Assembly: GCF_913058035.1 (NCBI RefSeq)
Contig: NZ_CAJXPA010000024.1
Span: forward strand, 1-34,887
Source of the DNA: an uncultured Paraglaciecola sp.
GTDB taxonomy: Bacteria; Pseudomonadota; Gammaproteobacteria; Enterobacterales; Alteromonadaceae
Direction: 5' to 3'
DNA: 34,887 nucleotides
The position numbers and the translations under genes were made by a program. This document shows positions 15,120 through 23,499 of the stretch, one piece after another. Each line of letters opens with the position of its first letter. The stretch's first letter is position 1. The notes beneath the pieces were generated by a model. It did no database searches. It was not told the DNA's origin and saw only the letters and a program-made list of their open reading frames with translations.

Positions 15120-15150
15120 GCTTAATTGAAATTTAGAATTCAAATTAAGC
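15120..15150. repeat. 31-base imperfect palindrome before the CPBP gene
   Basis: GCTTAATT (15120-15127) and AATTAAGC (15143-15150) form a perfect 8-bp inverted repeat, with further partial pairing inside (TTGAAATT against AATTCAA). It sits between the LytTR remnant and the CPBP start. No T run follows on either strand, so it may be an operator or mRNA structure rather than a terminator. Confidence 0.5.
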
Positions 15151-15230
15151 ATGCCAATTACCCAACAAAGCAGCGAATAGTAAGGGCCTAACCTGCTTTT
15201 AAAGGTATTAGTGACAAGGATTTGGGCTGA

Positions 15231-15812
15231 TTAACAAACTTTAGGGACTAACAGCAAGCCTTGTTTAATCTCATCAACATAAGTGCGGGAGACAGGGACC
15301 ATGACATCAAGTGATTTCATTGATAACTGCAAACCACCGGCATTTCCCGCAGATGATTTAACTGACATTAGATTCACCGCATAAGAACGATGACAACGAT
15401 ACACCTGCGAATTGTTTGGTAGTTGTTTTAAAATCTTGGTTAATGAACAGCGCAATAATTTAAGGCTAAAGGTACTGTCTTCGAGGATGCTCAGTTCGCA
15501 ATAATTATTAGCAGACTTGATAAATAATATTTGTGATAGTGCTATCTGTATATTGTCGTCTTTATTATTGCCAGTTAAGGTTATTAACTCAGCTTGGGCT
15601 GTCTTATTACCTGCTTCATCATTGCCACCAACAGATGCAGAGCCAACAAAGTCACCTTGCTATGGTTTGGAAATTTTCACTGCATGGCGATTAACAATAA
15701 ACATAAAACTGATAGGAAACAAACCAATAGCAAAAGTATAAAAAACAAACAACAATTGGTTTTGCCAGTGCCATGAGCCTAATACTGCCAGCACAAATTC
15801 GCTTAGACTCAC
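15231..15812 (-). pseudogene. membrane-anchored LytTR-type regulator gene, broken
   Basis: The frame covers a LytTR DNA-binding domain: AELITLTGNN, ILFIKSANNYCELSILED, then VYRCHRSYAVNL (about residues 138-149 of the read-through product) and VPVSRTYVDEIKQ near the end. Upstream in the same frame, after a TAG at 15660-15662, lies a hydrophobic stretch LLFVFYTFAIGLFPISFMFI, typical of membrane-bound LytTR regulators. After the TAG there is no ATG, GTG or TTG before TTG 15455, which falls inside the domain, so an intact domain cannot be made. A further TAA (15819-15821) precedes GTG 15812, and the expected additional N-terminal helices are not found. CAG or TGG to TAG would explain the internal stop. 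The gene leads the CPBP/PspB-like cluster. Confidence 0.75.
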
Positions 15813-15983
15813 GAAAATTTAGATAGCTATAAAGCCTAAATATACGGATAGGTCTTCGAATCACTGGCTTTTTTAACTACTTCAAGCATACACAATAGCC
15901 AATTCAAATCTGATAATGCCAAAGTCAAATAATTTAGGTAATCTAAACCCAATTCCATCTGAAAAATAAAATAGGTTAATGAA

Positions 15984-17513
15984 ATGCACTCCCATTTTAC
16001 CTTTGCCATCTTACTCATTCTTTTCACTATGTCGCAGGTATTCGTTAAAACTGCCGCTGCAAAATCTGTCTCGGTAAAGATGACAAGCTCACAAACATTA
16101 CAGAAAGAGGGTCGTCTGCACCTTATCTTTTCAAGCTCAATGGAGCAAGAACCAAGGTTATACAGTGCTTGGCCCACAAAAAATATCGAACCACTATTTT
16201 CACAAGACTTATCGGGGTTGTCAAAAGGACAAAGCATAACCTTTGATGCATCGACAAAAGGTTTTCCTTTCGATTCTTTGGCTGACGTGCCTCCGGGTAA
16301 GTGGTACGTGCAAGCCATCTACGACAGCTATTTTCTAGATTCACGCATTAACTCACCGTTGAACATCTATTCAGATATTATTGAGTATATAAATGATGGT
16401 TCCAGCGATATGTCGCTAGCCCTGTCTTTAAATCAACGCCTACCAAAAGAAACCTTGCCTGACGGCGAGAGGTTTTTAAAGTTTGTAAAAATGCCCAGTC
16501 AATTGCTGTCTGAGTTTTGGGGGGCTGATATGTATCTTCGAGCAGGAATAATTTTACCAAACAGTTATTACGACAATCCACTCGAAGACTTCCCTGTGAT
16601 CTTTAATATAGGCGGCTATCACGCTCGATATGACAGAGCCCAAGGTTTATATGAGAACAAGGCATTTAAAAAGTTTTGGTTAAACCCTGACACACCCCAA
16701 ATGGTCATCGTGTTTTTGGATGGCGAAGCACCATTAGGGGATTCATACCAAATAGATTCTGCAAACAACGGCCCTTATGGCCAAGCCACTTGGCAAGAGT
16801 TTCTACCTTACTTAACAAAACAGTTTAACTTAGTAGACAATGCCAATTCGCGGTTTGTCACTGGCTGCTCCACGGGTGGTTGGGTAAGTTTGGCTTTACA
16901 AACTTACTATCCAGACTTATTCAATGGTGCATGGTCGTTCAGTGCAGATGGTGTAGATTTTAAATATTTTCAGTTGATAGACATTTATCAAGATGAGAAT
17001 GCCTTTGTCAATGAGCATGGTATGCAAAGACCGTCTTATCGTGCGAAAGACGGCGAAACTATTTTTAGTATAAAACGTGAAATTATGATGGAAAACCAAA
17101 TAGGCAGAAATGATTCTTTTATATACAGTGGTGGGCAATGGGGAGGTTGGAATGCGGTTTTTGGACCAAAACTGGAAGACGGCACCCCTTCAACTATTTG
17201 GGATCCACTGACTGGCAAAATTGATCAGTCTATTGCAGCACAATGGACTAAGTACGACTTACGATTATATACCGAGAAAAATTGGCAAACGCTTGGACCT
17301 AAGTTACAAGGTAAACTAAATATATGGATGGGTGATATGGATAACTTTTATCTCAATAACGCCATGCACTTATATCAAGAAATGCTAAGCACACAAAAAG
17401 AACCTGTTTCCAATGCTGAATTCACTTGGGTAAGAGGAGCAGGACATTGTGATTATAAACAGGTGCCTATGCTAGAAAAAATAATGATACAAATGCAGCA
17501 AAAGCTGCCTTGA
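15984..17513 (+). CDS. secreted esterase-like alpha/beta hydrolase (PF00756 type)
   Basis: The 509-residue protein starts with a signal peptide (HFTFAILLILFTMSQVFV, cleavage near AAA-KS at residue 26), so it is exported. An N-terminal beta-rich region (about 30-150) precedes an esterase-D-like alpha/beta hydrolase domain (about 175-505). The nucleophile elbow is GCSTGGW with Ser296, a likely acid is Asp451 or Asp453 in WMGDMDNF, and His488 in RGAGHCDY completes the triad. The substrate cannot be told from sequence; family members hydrolyse carboxylic esters such as siderophore or sugar esters. An AGG lies just before the ATG. A short M28 peptidase gene follows on the same strand after 229 bases, but joint transcription is uncertain. 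Confidence 0.85.
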   Translation: MHSHFTFAILLILFTMSQVFVKTAAAKSVSVKMTSSQTLQKEGRLHLIFSSSMEQEPRLYSAWPTKNIEPLFSQDLSGLSKGQSITFDASTKGFPFDSLADVPPGKWYVQAIYDSYFLDSRINSPLNIYSDIIEYINDGSSDMSLALSLNQRLPKETLPDGERFLKFVKMPSQLLSEFWGADMYLRAGIILPNSYYDNPLEDFPVIFNIGGYHARYDRAQGLYENKAFKKFWLNPDTPQMVIVFLDGEAPLGDSYQIDSANNGPYGQATWQEFLPYLTKQFNLVDNANSRFVTGCSTGGWVSLALQTYYPDLFNGAWSFSADGVDFKYFQLIDIYQDENAFVNEHGMQRPSYRAKDGETIFSIKREIMMENQIGRNDSFIYSGGQWGGWNAVFGPKLEDGTPSTIWDPLTGKIDQSIAAQWTKYDLRLYTEKNWQTLGPKLQGKLNIWMGDMDNFYLNNAMHLYQEMLSTQKEPVSNAEFTWVRGAGHCDYKQVPMLEKIMIQMQQKLP

Positions 17514-17605
17514 ATCAACACACTTATACAGCATGCTCTTAACTACGCTAATATAATGTATTGCCATGCTTTGATAAAATATGAATATACTTTTCGGCCT
17601 AATGA

Positions 17606-17716
17606 GTGAAATGTTGGATTACTCCCTATTATAAGCATCGAAAAATAGAGCATAAAACCGTCAACTTAAAAGAAGCACTGGACAAATATTTGAAAGAGAA
17701 TAACGTGTCCTCTTAA
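17606..17716 (+). pseudogene. short coding-like remnant of unknown origin
   Basis: A GTG-opened frame of 36 residues ends in KTVNLKEALDKYLKENN, a charged helix that looks like a protein C-terminus rather than random AT-rich translation. There is no ribosome site and no recognisable family. It could be the tail of a lost gene between the esterase and the M28 peptidase, or chance. Confidence 0.25.
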
Positions 17717-17742
17717 ATCAAAGCACTCTAAGGATTTTTCCT

Positions 17743-19149
17743 ATTAAACTGATTAAATTGGCAGCTATTGCTGCTTTCATATTGACTGCACCCACTTTTG
17801 CTAATAACAGCATTATTCTTGTATCAAAAGAGACTAAGGATATAGCCACCAGTTTGCGCGATAAGGCGATTAATGATGATAGCGCTTATGAAATATTAAA
17901 ATCGCTCACCACCCAAGTTGGCGCTCGTCACCCAGGTACTCCCGGTGAAAAAGCAGGAATTGAATGGGGTGTAAATAAATTAAAAGCTCTTGGGTTTGAC
18001 AAGGTTTATACCGAAGACGTAGAAATGAATGGTTGGGTGCGCGGCTTAGAAACGGCTGAAATTTTGCTACCTTCTTACCAAAAAATGATCATCACGGCAC
18101 TTGGCCGGTCAAAATCGACGCCTGAAGGTGGTTTAGAAGCTGAAATTGTTCATTTCAAAAACTATGCTGAACTTGAAAAGGCAGTTGATGATAGCTTAAA
18201 AGGGAAAATCGCTTTTATCAGTAATCGTATGCAACGCTTTAAAGATGGCGCTGGCTACGGGCCAGCCAACATTGCTCGTAGTAAAGGCCACGAGCTTGCA
18301 GCACAAAAAGGGGCAGAAGCCTTACTAATACGCTCAATCGGTACAGATGACCACCGCAATCCGCACACAGGTGCGACAAACGTAGCAATGGGTTACACAG
18401 CGGTGCCTGCTGTTGCCCTTTCGAATCCTGACGCGGACCAGTTGATACGTTTAATGGAATACGGTCACACGCCCAAAATTCGTCTGAATATCCAAACCAA
18501 AGATCTAGGTCCTATTATCACCAAAAATGTTATTGGTGAAATCACAGGTCGCGAGCTACCAAATGAAATTGTAGTGATTGGTGGTCATTTAGATAGCTGG
18601 GACTTGGGCACAGGCGCAGTTGATGATGGAGCAGGTGTTGCCATCGCTATGGCCACGGGGGCTTTTATTAAAAACCATGCAAACATGCGCCCGCGCCGCA
18701 CCATTCGTGTGATCCTTTGGGGCGCCGAAGAACTGGGATTAATAGGTGCTCGCGCTTATGCTAAAGCAAGACAAGACGATGGGACCATATCTAATCATGT
18801 GATTGGGTCTGAGTCTGATTTTGGTGCGGGCCCTGTTTATGGCCTTCAGTCTTCCACCAATGTCTCACCCAATGCAATACATGTTATTGATACAATGGCG
18901 GGACTTATGGGCAAGTTAGGCGTCAGTCGTCGCACCGGAAATACTAGCGGCGGCCCAGATATGATACCTCTGTCTGCGCTGGGTGTACCGGCATTAAATC
19001 TGATGCAGGATGGATCAGATTATTTTGACTTACACCATACGCCTGACGATACGTTTGATAAAGTTAACCCCGAACATATGCGCCAAAATTTAGCTGTGTG
19101 GACTGTATTTACCTTTATTGCTGCCGAGTGGCCAGGGTCTTTCAAGTAA
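17743..19149 (+). CDS. secreted M28-family zinc peptidase
   Basis: This is an exported M28 metallopeptidase (aminopeptidase/carboxypeptidase type), 468 residues from the preferred start. Two-zinc ligands are visible: His282 in GGHLDSWDLG, bridging Asp294 in AVDDGAG, catalytic Glu329 and ligand Glu330 in WGAEELGLIG, Asp359 in SESDFG, and His432 in LHHTPDD. A PA-like insert (about 120-250) precedes the catalytic domain. No ATG is available: AAGGA at 17730-17734 is followed 8 bases later by ATT 17743, giving KLIKLAAIAAFILTAPTFA, a full signal peptide with a positive N-region. The alternatives CTG 17749 or TTG 17758 shorten that region. So the start may be a rare ATT or a mutated ATG. An intrinsic terminator follows. 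Confidence 0.88.
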   Translation: MKLIKLAAIAAFILTAPTFANNSIILVSKETKDIATSLRDKAINDDSAYEILKSLTTQVGARHPGTPGEKAGIEWGVNKLKALGFDKVYTEDVEMNGWVRGLETAEILLPSYQKMIITALGRSKSTPEGGLEAEIVHFKNYAELEKAVDDSLKGKIAFISNRMQRFKDGAGYGPANIARSKGHELAAQKGAEALLIRSIGTDDHRNPHTGATNVAMGYTAVPAVALSNPDADQLIRLMEYGHTPKIRLNIQTKDLGPIITKNVIGEITGRELPNEIVVIGGHLDSWDLGTGAVDDGAGVAIAMATGAFIKNHANMRPRRTIRVILWGAEELGLIGARAYAKARQDDGTISNHVIGSESDFGAGPVYGLQSSTNVSPNAIHVIDTMAGLMGKLGVSRRTGNTSGGPDMIPLSALGVPALNLMQDGSDYFDLHHTPDDTFDKVNPEHMRQNLAVWTVFTFIAAEWPGSFK

Positions 19150-19172
19150 TACTTTACGGATAAAGTAACAAT

Positions 19173-19206
19173 AAAAAAGCCTCGTCAGTGATGATGAGGT
19201 TTTTTT
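19173..19206 (+). terminator. intrinsic terminator of the M28 peptidase gene
   Basis: An 8-bp stem CCTCGTCA / TGATGAGG (one G-U pair) with a GTGA loop is flanked by six A on the left and seven T on the right (19200-19206). It works in both directions in principle. Beyond it, CAACTT is repeated three times at 19292-19312, a tiny microsatellite. Confidence 0.88.
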
Positions 19207-19343
19207 ACGGGTGCCAACTAGAGATTATTTTGCCTCGCAAGCCTGAAAAATAGAGATTATGAGGGATGTGAGTGATGTCAATATACTCAAACAACTTCAA
19301 CTTCAACTTCAAATTCAACTCATCAGACACACAACCATTAGCA

Positions 19344-19895
19344 CTATGCAGAATAAGGGTCTTCTGCCATCAGATAAGCCCGTAGATCAGTTTTTTGTGG
19401 ATGAGCATTCAGCCATTCCCGCATCTCTTTTATCTTGATATAAAGCTCTTCACCAAATTTATCATGATAAATATCGACAAAACTGTCTTTGGCATTGGTC
19501 TGCCGAATTCTGCGTTGCCATGCGTCAGTGATTAGCGCATTTAAGCTACCAGCTAATCCACCACTGACTAAGAGCTCCCATTCTCCTTTATCTAACCATA
19601 AACCGCCTACTGCAGAGCTATAATCTAGTCGATGAGTATCAGTCGCTGATATCTTAAATTTACGCATGATAGTTCGTGTTACCGGGCACAACATGGCTTC
19701 TTTTGTATCAGTTATATTAATCTCTTCAAAATAAATACCTTTAGCAAACTCATAATCTGGGTGGCGCTCTCGCCATACTGCATAGTCTTCTATTAACACC
19801 CAATCACCGCCACAATCAGAACATGTGTGCGCCTTGAATAATCCCTCAATAAAACTGGGAGCGAGGGTTCCTGTATGACAACCTGTACACAACAT
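19344..19895 (-). CDS. zinc-ribbon (zf-TFIIB-like) protein
   Basis: The 183-residue cytosolic protein begins with two CxxC pairs, CTGC at residues 3-6 and CSDC at 25-28 in HTCSDCGGDWV, matching the TFIIB-type zinc ribbon found in small bacterial proteins of unknown role. A second, degenerate copy is suggested by MLCPVTRTIMRKFKI followed by GGLWLDKGEWELL, where most cysteines are lost but the G-WLD-GE pattern of the family remains. The C-terminal 60 residues are helical and charged. The start has a good AAGGA ribosome site. It lies downstream of the antiporter gene on the same strand, with a gap of about 117 bases. Function unknown; nucleic-acid or protein binding is possible. Confidence 0.8.
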   Translation of the reverse strand: MLCTGCHTGTLAPSFIEGLFKAHTCSDCGGDWVLIEDYAVWRERHPDYEFAKGIYFEEINITDTKEAMLCPVTRTIMRKFKISATDTHRLDYSSAVGGLWLDKGEWELLVSGGLAGSLNALITDAWQRRIRQTNAKDSFVDIYHDKFGEELYIKIKEMREWLNAHPQKTDLRAYLMAEDPYSA

Positions 19896-20012
19896 ATTAT
19901 TTCCTTTTATTGAGCGCTGATGTGTAAAAAAATCTAATGCAAGCAGTGCTCGGCCTTTCTTGGTTAAGCTATCGACCTAAGCCTAATTATTTTATCAAGA
20001 AGGTCAATTCGA

Positions 20013-21770
20013 TCAATCAAAGTTTTGCTTATCTTCTTTAAATAGGTTTTGCAACTCTTGGCGCCCTTTTTTACTCACTGCAATCAATTGATCAAAGTCC
20101 ATATTTTGCATCATAGTGGTTTCTAACAAACTTTTATCATGAGCCGCAAAAATATCAATTAACCCCTTAGCTTCGGTATCGCTAAGCCCATATGCTTGTA
20201 ACAGCATTTTTGCAGCTTCGAGGCCACCCGCGAACACTTCTCTGACATTCGTTTGAATACCAAGGTTATAAAATTTGACCGCTGTATACCGGTTTCTCGA
20301 TCTTGCAATAATTTTTACAGCAGGAAAATGTTCCCTGACCAATTCTGCAATTTTAAGGGCTTCGTCTTCATCATCAACAGCCACTAAAATTACCTTAGCA
20401 TGTTCTATGCCTGCAGCCTCTAATAAGTCTAATCGACAAGCATCACCAAAAAAGACTTTATTACCAAACTGCTTAACAAATTCGATATGTTCAGCGTCTT
20501 TGTCAAGCGCAGTGAAGGGAATATTGTTGGCGGCTAAAATCCTACCTGATACCTGACCAAATCGTCCAAATCCTGCGATTAATACTTCAGGCTCACCAAA
20601 ATCAGCCGCAGCATCATACACAGCAGGACAGTTTCTACTAGTAAACCAAAGACTATGTAAAATAACCAAAGGGGCTGTCAGTGCCATCGAAATACCAACA
20701 ATTAATATGACTTCATTGCTAATCTGCATCGATAACAGCCCATTGCCTGATGCCTGCGCCATCACTACAAAAGCAAATTCACCGCCTTGGGATAACATTA
20801 AACCGATCCGGATTGCATCGGTTTTGCGTTGTTTGGCTATTTTGAGAATTGAAAAAATAATACCCGTTTTGATCAGCACTAAAAGAACACTGGCCGATAT
20901 AATAAACAGTGGTTTAGACACTAATAAACTGAGGTCTAAATTCATACCTATCGCTATAAAAAACAGCCCCAATAACAAACCTTTAAAAGGTTCGATTTCA
21001 GCTTCGAGTTGATGTCTAAAACTAGAGTTGGCAAGTAATATACCTGCAACAAATGCCCCCATGCCCATCGATAGCCCTGCTTCTTGCATACCTATAGCTG
21101 TAGCGATAACGATGAGTAACGCGGCCGCAGTCATTACTTCTTCGCTACCATATTTAGACACGAGGCGTAAAAAAGGATTTGTTAAGTAGCGCCCCACAGC
21201 TAAGACTGCAACTATAGCTAAAACGCTTATCCACCAGGAGGGTGTAGAGTGGTTGTTCGTGGCCGAAAGGTTTTCGACTAATAACAAGATGGGAATCACT
21301 GCTAAATCTTGCATTAATAAGATAGAAAAGGCCTGTTGGCCAGGGGGTGATTTTAAGATGCGATGTTCTGTCATTAGCTGTATAGCAAATGCGGTAGAAG
21401 ATAATGCGAGTGACAAACCAATAACTAATGATATCACCCAAGAAAAGTCCAGCACGAAATGTAAAATTAGGGCGATAACGAATGCACTTATTAATAGCTG
21501 CCCACCGCCAGAAAACAAAATTTGATTACGCATTTTCCATAATTTTTCTGGCTGTAGTTCTAAACCAATAACAAACAGCAGCAACACCACCCCAAGCTCG
21601 GCGAAATGTAATATGGTCACTGGGTCGTTGACTAAATTTAATACTTGAGGCCCAATTACCAGCCCAGCAACCAGATAGCCTAAAATAGCACCTAACTTAA
21701 ACTTCTTAAAAATGGGTACCGCTATTACTGTCGCGGCCAAAAAAATCACAGCTGAAACTAAAATACTCAT
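20013..21770 (-). CDS. KefB/KefC-type monovalent cation:proton antiporter (CPA2) with RCK domain
   Basis: An inner-membrane protein of 585 residues with about 12 hydrophobic helices (residues 1-380), including GYLVAGLVIGPQVLNL and LALSSTAFAIQLM, both typical of CPA2 Na+/H+ or K+ efflux exchangers. The C-terminal cytosolic part (about 390-550) is a TrkA-N/RCK domain with the nucleotide-binding VLIAGFGRFGQVSGRIL and the matching FFGDACRLDLLEAAGIEHA. It probably exports K+ or Na+ in exchange for protons, under nucleotide or glutathione control. GTG 21779 also opens the frame, but GGTGA lies five bases before ATG 21770. No kefF/kefG partner is adjacent. Substrate not certain. Confidence 0.9.
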   Translation of the reverse strand: MSILVSAVIFLAATVIAVPIFKKFKLGAILGYLVAGLVIGPQVLNLVNDPVTILHFAELGVVLLLFVIGLELQPEKLWKMRNQILFSGGGQLLISAFVIALILHFVLDFSWVISLVIGLSLALSSTAFAIQLMTEHRILKSPPGQQAFSILLMQDLAVIPILLLVENLSATNNHSTPSWWISVLAIVAVLAVGRYLTNPFLRLVSKYGSEEVMTAAALLIVIATAIGMQEAGLSMGMGAFVAGILLANSSFRHQLEAEIEPFKGLLLGLFFIAIGMNLDLSLLVSKPLFIISASVLLVLIKTGIIFSILKIAKQRKTDAIRIGLMLSQGGEFAFVVMAQASGNGLLSMQISNEVILIVGISMALTAPLVILHSLWFTSRNCPAVYDAAADFGEPEVLIAGFGRFGQVSGRILAANNIPFTALDKDAEHIEFVKQFGNKVFFGDACRLDLLEAAGIEHAKVILVAVDDEDEALKIAELVREHFPAVKIIARSRNRYTAVKFYNLGIQTNVREVFAGGLEAAKMLLQAYGLSDTEAKGLIDIFAAHDKSLLETTMMQNMDFDQLIAVSKKGRQELQNLFKEDKQNFD

Positions 21771-22252
21771 CAAATTCACCCACGTTTATGCAGACCATTA
21801 GTGTGAACAAAATGCTGTATGTATTCAATGTCCGATTCAAAAATTCACACTTCAAATTCGTATTAATCTAGTTTTAAAAATATGGAAAATACACAAACGA
21901 CACATCTGAGTTGGACAAAGCTTGGTCATTGGTATGGCATTACTTATGTGTACTTTACAAAAGGTAAGGCACTCTTACTCGTTGGAGCTTGCAACTTTTT
22001 ATTGATATTCAATGCTCACATTTTAGAATAAAAGCAAAAACATTATTAATATAAGTATCAGTAAACGAGCGTTTTTTTCTAAAAAAAATTACAATTGCGC
22101 CAAGACACACTTTAAATGTTTCTTTTACAAGCATCTAAACAATGAAATATCGTCACGAAAATATAAAACTACAGATATTTGTTCCGATGCTACTTGACTG
22201 TTAGGACAATTTCTCTAAAAATTGGGATGTGTCCACCTACAGAAGTAAAAAC
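21771..22252. other. intergenic region between antiporter and HD-GYP gene
   Basis: This divergent 480-base gap is AT-rich and should hold both promoters, though none stands out. A 49-codon plus-strand frame at 21882-22031, beginning MENTQTTHLSWTKLGHW, has no ribosome site and no recognised family, so I do not call it a gene. Confidence 0.5.
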
Positions 22253-23431
22253 ATGTTGGAACTGGTTAATATTAACAGGCTCGAACCGGGTATGTTCATT
22301 GTTAAGGTGACTGAACAAATGGGTAAAATCACCGTCACCTCCGCAGGAAAAATTAATGACCAGCAATACATCGCTGTATTAATTAAAAAAGGTATATTAC
22401 AGGTTCAAGTCGACCTAAGTAAAAGCACTCACCTTGTTAAAGAACATGATGAAGGTGAACTAGACGACGACACGTATATTGATGCTTCTGGCCTCACATA
22501 TGCACAACAGCTTGAACACACGCTCAAACTTTATGACAAAGTGAAAACTATTCAAGGCCGCTTAGTCAAACAAGTGGCAAAAGGCAATATTAATAATCTT
22601 GATGAAATAGATGAAATTACTCAAGACATCGTTAATAAAGCGTTTGATTCTGATGACGCTATTGGTATCGCTATTTTACTCAAGGAAACGGATGAATATT
22701 TTCTAGAGCACAGTATAAACTGCGCGATATTAATGGTTATGTTTGGCCGTTCGCTTGGAATAGAAAGAGCTACTTTACAACACTTGGGAATAGGCGCGTT
22801 GTTAATGGATATTGGCATGTTGAAGCTGCCATTATTACTGACTTCAAAAGCGACTGAATTAAGTCAAAAAGAAACCAAACGGATCCAACAACATGTTGAT
22901 GTTTCGCTACAATTACTTGAATCGGTAGATGGAATCGATGATGTTAGTCTGGAGGTTATTCAGCAGCATCATGAACGATTAGACGGTTCAGGCTATCTAG
23001 ATGGTTTGCGCGGACAGCAAATTTCTATGTACGGTAAAATGGCTGCTATCGTAGATACGTATGACTCTTTAATAACCAGTCGTCCTTATCGTGAAGCCCT
23101 GAAGCCTGCCGATGCCTTAAAGAAAATGGAAGATGAAGAGTTAGGCTTAGACAAAGAACTTATTAATAAGTTTATTGGCTGTATAGGTAGTAATCCTGTG
23201 GGCTCGCTGGTCAAATTAGACACTGGAAAACTTGCCATGGTGATGCGTTTGAACAAAAATCTGCCCATGTCACCGACGGTTATGGTTTTTTATAACTTGA
23301 CCACCAAATTGGATGAAGTGTTTCAGCTCGATTTATCTATAGTAGAAGATAAAATTGAAGGTAGCGTATTGCCTGATGATTTTAATCTTGATCTATCAGG
23401 ATTTTTGCGAAATTCATTTTTTAACAAATAA
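22253..23431 (+). CDS. HD-GYP-type protein with N-terminal DUF3391-like domain, catalytic motif degenerate
   Basis: HD-GYP proteins hydrolyse or sense cyclic-di-GMP. The N-terminal 60 residues (VNINRLEPGMFIVKVTEQ) are a DUF3391-like domain; the HD-GYP domain spans about 125-330. Retained are His153, Asp186, His214, His239-His240 in QQHHERLDGSGY, and Asp268. The paired HD is MD (Met185-Asp186), the following DIGK is DIGM, and GYP reads GYL (247-249). A metal ligand is therefore missing and activity is doubtful; it may be a sensor. GTG 22229 is an alternative start adding eight residues, but the DUF3391 domain of related proteins starts right at its consensus, favouring ATG 22253. It is convergent with gspB. 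Confidence 0.88.
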   Translation: MLELVNINRLEPGMFIVKVTEQMGKITVTSAGKINDQQYIAVLIKKGILQVQVDLSKSTHLVKEHDEGELDDDTYIDASGLTYAQQLEHTLKLYDKVKTIQGRLVKQVAKGNINNLDEIDEITQDIVNKAFDSDDAIGIAILLKETDEYFLEHSINCAILMVMFGRSLGIERATLQHLGIGALLMDIGMLKLPLLLTSKATELSQKETKRIQQHVDVSLQLLESVDGIDDVSLEVIQQHHERLDGSGYLDGLRGQQISMYGKMAAIVDTYDSLITSRPYREALKPADALKKMEDEELGLDKELINKFIGCIGSNPVGSLVKLDTGKLAMVMRLNKNLPMSPTVMVFYNLTTKLDEVFQLDLSIVEDKIEGSVLPDDFNLDLSGFLRNSFFNK

Positions 23432-23440
23432 CGAGAACTC

Positions 23441-23463
23441 GATACCCAGCTAGTTTGGGTATC
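23441..23463. terminator. hairpin between convergent HD-GYP and gspB genes
   Basis: GATACCCA (23441-23448) and TGGGTATC (23456-23463) make a perfect 8-bp stem with a 7-base loop between the two converging genes. T runs are weak on both sides, so a bidirectional terminator is likely but inefficient as seen. Confidence 0.5.
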
Positions 23464-23499
23464 AGTTACATCTGTTTCATGATCAAACCCAAGTACTAT

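Noticed and set aside
15231..15455. Short 74-residue LytTR gene starting at TTG 15455
   Set aside because: The start would fall inside the DNA-binding domain and remove its first half, while the same frame upstream encodes the missing part. A pseudogene is the better explanation.
15836..15958. 40-codon minus-strand frame beginning MELGLDYLNYLTLALSDLNW
   Set aside because: It reads like protein but has no ribosome site, no known family, and lies in the leader region of the esterase gene. It might be a remnant, but evidence is too thin.
21882..22031. 49-codon plus-strand frame in the antiporter/HD-GYP gap
   Set aside because: No Shine-Dalgarno and no recognised family; a frame of this length is expected by chance in AT-rich DNA.
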